From: Streptomyces sp. CA-278952
GTDB taxonomy: Bacteria > Actinomycetota > Actinomycetes > Streptomycetales > Streptomycetaceae
NCBI RefSeq assembly: GCF_028747205.1
Contig: NZ_CP112880.1
Coordinates: forward strand, 8,147,676 to 8,211,675
Reading direction: 5' to 3'
DNA: 64,000 bases
Below are positions 61,609-64,000 of the stretch, one piece after another. Positions within the stretch are counted from its first letter, which is position 1; every line of letters starts with the position of its first letter. The notes under the pieces were generated by a model. That model saw nothing but the letters and a program-made list of their open reading frames with translations. It searched no databases and was not told the origin of the DNA. A program made the translations under genes and the position numbers.

Positions 61609-61672
61609 CCACCCCGGGGGCGCAGCGAAGTACGGGGCGCAGCAAGGCACGAGAGGCGCAGCACAGCACGGC

Positions 61673-62138
61673 CGGGCCTGACGGCCCGCGTTCTCTGGAG
61701 TCGCCGGGGCGGGGTGTTGACGTGCCGCCGCGTGGGGGGTGATCCGCTGCGCTCCTCACCCCCCACGGCGTGCCGGTCCGCTGCGCTCCCCGGACCGAGC
61801 GCTCCGCGCTCTCACGCCAACGGTGGGGCGGGGCCGCCGGTCCGCTCCGCTCCCCGGCCGCGCGCTCCGCGCTCTCGACCCCGCCCCACCGGCCGCCGGG
61901 TGCGCTCCGCGCCCCACGGCGGTGCCGTCCGGCCAAGCGGGACAGCGCTGCGCGCCGCCCCGAGCGCTCCGCGCTGCCGGACGGCGTCCCCGCCGCTCCG
62001 CTCCGGGGACAGCGGCGACACGACAACACCCCGTCCCGGCGTCTCCATATGGGTTGACCTGGGGAAACGCCCTCGAAATCACCCGGTACGGCATGCAAGT
62101 GCAGTACCGTTGTCTTGTTGGTCGGCAGTAGCAGCCGG
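61673..62138. repeat. Direct repeat B (about 460 bp)
   Basis: Second copy of the 59857-60320 repeat, about 90% identical by eye. It follows the clamp gene as copy A follows the ligase gene, and ends with the promoter and leader of the next gene. Confidence 0.8.
62094..62111 (+). promoter_or_regulatory. Shared promoter motif, copy 4
   Basis: GCAAGTG, 2 bases, GTACCGTT, before the start at 62178. Confidence 0.5.
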
Positions 62139-62177
62139 TCAGCAACCCAAGCCCAATCAGCCCGAAAGGCACCCAAA

Positions 62178-62423
62178 GTGACCGACGCTCAGCGCTTCGC
62201 CCTGGCCCTCTACGCCGACGGCACGTCAACGGCTCGCCGGTCAACGTGGGGGCCACGGCCCTCTACGCCGCCCACCGGCCGCCCCACCAGCTCTACCACG
62301 GCACCGCCATCATCACCGGCGGCACCGACCGCCACGGCGACCGCACCAGGCAGGTCCCCCGCCTCACGGCGACGGCGGATCGTGGACCGGCTCACACCGC
62401 ACGCGGCGGCAGCCTCCCGCTGA
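62178..62423 (+). pseudogene. Short plasmid-type gene, frameshifted
   Basis: GTG 62178 follows GAAAGGC. VTDAQRFALALYADGT is followed in another frame by VNGSPVNVGATALYAAHRPP and HQLYHGTAIITGGTDRHGDR, so one indel is needed near 62,225. The 3' end is replaced by the fragment below. Unknown function. It shares the clamp-gene promoter. Confidence 0.45.
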
Positions 62424-62443
62424 GTCAGCATCGGACGCTTCAT
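62350..62443 (-). pseudogene. HTH (excisionase/MerR-like) N-terminal fragment
   Basis: Minus-strand ATG 62443 gives MKRPMLTQREAAAACGVSRS then TIRRRREAGDLPGAV, the usual start of small Streptomyces DNA-binding proteins with a helix-turn-helix. After about 30 residues the frame becomes low-complexity, so the gene is truncated by the preceding plus-strand unit. Confidence 0.5.
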
Positions 62444-62685
62444 CCCCCTATCCTCCACGCCCCGACCTGCACCGCCCGCCGCGCCTGCCGGTCCGGTCGG
62501 GTGACCCCCAGCTGGCTCTGTACACGAGGACGGGAAGCGCCCATCAACGATCAGGATTCACGGCGAGAAGCTCTGCCGTTTAATCACTACCGATGAGTTC
62601 AGAGGTCGCTGCGGACGCTCGGTGGTACGAGGATCCCCCTCGACAAAGCGTGCTGGGCCCAGGGCAGCGGCGTGTGGTGCGCGCC

Positions 62686-63822
62686 TCACTCGTCGGCCGA
62701 TGCGTGGCTGGTGCGGTGTTCGGGATCGTGCTGCGCGCGCCTTGTGGCGGCATCGGCGAGTGCCTCTCGACGATGGGTGAGTTCCCGGTCGAGCGTCTGC
62801 AGGGCGTTCTTGGTGAGCCCATTATCGGTCATTTGCCAAAAGTGCGGCTCGTAAGGCCGGCGGACGCGAGTCGGCTGGGGGAAGAGCGCCGTTATCGCGG
62901 GATCGCCGAGCGCTTCCAAGGAAGCTGCTAGTCCCTCGGGCAGTTGGGCGTGGCGGATGAGGCCGAATTCGAGAAGGCGCCGACAGCCGTCCTCCCAGGC
63001 GTCGTCACGCAGGCCGAAGCCCTGCATGCGGGGCCGCGTGGTGAGGAAGACGCCCGACACGCTGTGCTTCCTGGGCGCCCACTGGCTCAGCATCCTCAGG
63101 ATGAGCCACGTGGCGACCTCGGAAGGATTGAGCACCTGGATCCAGCCCTTCAGGAAGAAATCCTTGGGGAGCGTGATCGTCTTGGCCGTTGTCCAGCTAC
63201 GGACGGGGACGGAGTAGACGTCCGGGGTTGGCATATCGCCCCGCCCGCCTTCCCCCATGAGCGAGAAGTCCTCGTACAACCGCTGTCCACGCACGCCCCG
63301 AGGAATAGAGACCAAGGAGTCTTCCTGGCCGAGTTCCTCCAGAGTTCTCAAAGCTCCTTTAACCTGCCGAAGCTCCAGATCCTCCAACTTCCTCGTGCGC
63401 CACCGCTCCTCCGCGCGCGCACTACCACGGAGCTCCGGAGGCATGCTCTCCAACGCGGCGTCATACGCCCCCGACGCTGTGTCGTACGCACCGTCGATGG
63501 CAACGAGGGTGGACCACGAGTCGGCTCCCTTGAGAGGGCGACCGTTCTGCCAGAGGTCTCCTGTGTCCAGTCGGCACTGCGCCTCGAAGACCGCCAACAG
63601 GTAGAAGCGCAGCGCCAACCCCCGAGGAAGGACTAGCTTGGTGAGTCTCGACCGCTCCCCGTCGGCCCGCAGCAAAACGCTGCGCAGGACGATCGAATCC
63701 GGTTCCTTCCCGGCCTTCCATATCTTGTCCAGGGCCTCAGACGCCTTCGCGACCGAGTCGGCCCTCCGCATCTGCTGCAGCCGACGCAGTCTGCGCTCGT
63801 TCGTCTCCCGTGCGTCAGCCAC
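62686..63822 (-). CDS. Possible replication/partition-type protein, winged-helix-like
   Basis: 378 residues from GTG 63822, overlapping the small upstream frame by 8 bases. A basic start (MADARETNERRLRRLQQMRR) precedes a helical domain, then DVYSVPVRSWTTAKTITLPK, DFFLKGWIQVLNPSEVATWL and LRDDAWEDGCRRLLEFGLIR, which look like winged-helix elements, and a helical tail (DRELTHRREALADAATRRAQ). Such an arrangement would suit a DNA-binding initiator. I do not recognise the family. A 21-bp perfect inverted repeat lies 30 bases upstream. Confidence 0.55.
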   Translation of the reverse strand: MADARETNERRLRRLQQMRRADSVAKASEALDKIWKAGKEPDSIVLRSVLLRADGERSRLTKLVLPRGLALRFYLLAVFEAQCRLDTGDLWQNGRPLKGADSWSTLVAIDGAYDTASGAYDAALESMPPELRGSARAEERWRTRKLEDLELRQVKGALRTLEELGQEDSLVSIPRGVRGQRLYEDFSLMGEGGRGDMPTPDVYSVPVRSWTTAKTITLPKDFFLKGWIQVLNPSEVATWLILRMLSQWAPRKHSVSGVFLTTRPRMQGFGLRDDAWEDGCRRLLEFGLIRHAQLPEGLAASLEALGDPAITALFPQPTRVRRPYEPHFWQMTDNGLTKNALQTLDRELTHRREALADAATRRAQHDPEHRTSHASADE

Positions 63823-63979
63823 GAAGGAAGATTAGCGTTTTGATCCCGTCGTTTTGATCCGGGTTAAGAACTCTAAGCTTCTTAACCCGGATCAAAACGT
63901 TGATCACGTCCTTGATGAGCACACTTTCAGACGCCTCACCATGGACTTCAGGCCCGCTCAACGCAGGCTCGGCGGCCAT
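63815..63979 (-). CDS. Small ORF coupled to the downstream gene
   Basis: 54 residues from ATG 63979 (or part of a longer gene from beyond the window): MAAEPALSGPEVHGEASESV, IKDVINVLIRVKKLRVLNPD. It ends GTGGCTGA, overlapping the GTG start of the next gene. The perfect inverted repeat 63850-63899 falls inside it. It may be the real C-terminus of an upstream gene, or the repeat may be regulatory and the ORF accidental. Confidence 0.35.
   Translation of the reverse strand: MAAEPALSGPEVHGEASESVLIKDVINVLIRVKKLRVLNPDQNDGIKTLIFLRG
63836..63899. promoter_or_regulatory. 21-bp perfect inverted repeat plus direct half-repeat
   Basis: CGTTTTGATCCGGGTTAAGA (arm 63850-63870), loop CTCTAAGC, exact reverse complement at 63879-63899. 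A further direct copy of CGTTTTGATCC lies at 63836-63846. This could be an operator, partition site or origin-binding site for the gene at 63822. Confidence 0.65.
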
Positions 63980-64000
63980 GTCGTTCGTATAGACGCGAAC

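Noticed and set aside
59857..62138. Direct repeats as a chromosome telomere
   Set aside because: They contain many short palindromes with GCTGCGC-type loops, but they are internal, in direct orientation, flank a gene, and lack the ordered hairpin series of Streptomyces ends.
1..64000. tRNA or rRNA genes
   Set aside because: I looked for cloverleaf-like segments next to the integrase and elsewhere and found none I could support by eye.

Overview
The window is high-GC actinobacterial DNA and almost certainly Streptomyces. It contains several Streptomyces-restricted families (DUF6233, DUF6207, DUF6292), uses GTG and TTG starts freely, and encodes a Tap/Tpg-like telomere pair. Gene density is low and pseudogenes are common. 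Transposase remnants occur every few kilobases. This fits the accessory arm of a linear chromosome or a linear plasmid rather than conserved core.

Layout. 1-4.6 kb: an integrase with a stop codon just before its catalytic tyrosine, a small membrane protein, a DUF6233 remnant and a decayed sigma-factor locus. 5-11 kb: a secreted RHS/YD-repeat protein with a short hydrophobic tip, followed by several small membrane proteins separated by strong hairpins and by fragments of RHS and DNA ligase genes. 11-17 kb: IS copies, a truncated regulator, a Doc-like toxin-antitoxin pair and a chimeric transposase. 17-25 kb: a LysE exporter, a threonine-synthase-like enzyme, a ChbG/YdjC deacetylase, an IstB/Abi chimera, a serine hydrolase and a DCC thiol oxidoreductase. 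26-28 kb: a translationally coupled operon of a small secreted helical peptide, a DUF5819 protein and an HTTM protein. It resembles the SdpC/SdpA/SdpB killing-factor system and is my leading candidate for an undescribed system. 29-31 kb: an epoxide-hydrolase-like enzyme divergent from a WYL regulator, with a perfect operator between them. 31-40 kb: pseudogenes, three IS-type units and a TPR protein. 40.5-43.6 kb: a second secreted peptide, rich in cysteine, coupled to an ABC transporter.

45-64 kb reads as replicon maintenance and defence. It holds a methyltransferase inside a transposase-less inverted-repeat cassette that splits a host gene, a helicase with helicase-associated repeats, the divergent Tap/Tpg-like pair, an AbiE toxin-antitoxin system with a repeat-tailed antitoxin, and a DUF6292 DNA-binding protein. 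It also holds an ATP-dependent DNA ligase (frameshifted), a DnaN-like sliding clamp between two ~460-bp direct repeats, and a possible replication or partition protein behind a 21-bp perfect inverted repeat. Four genes here share one promoter motif (GTAAGTG-N2-GTACNGTT), which suggests co-regulation of the plasmid-type functions.

All family calls come from reading motifs and my memory of the families. No database search was run. Apparent frameshifts may be real decay or sequencing errors.
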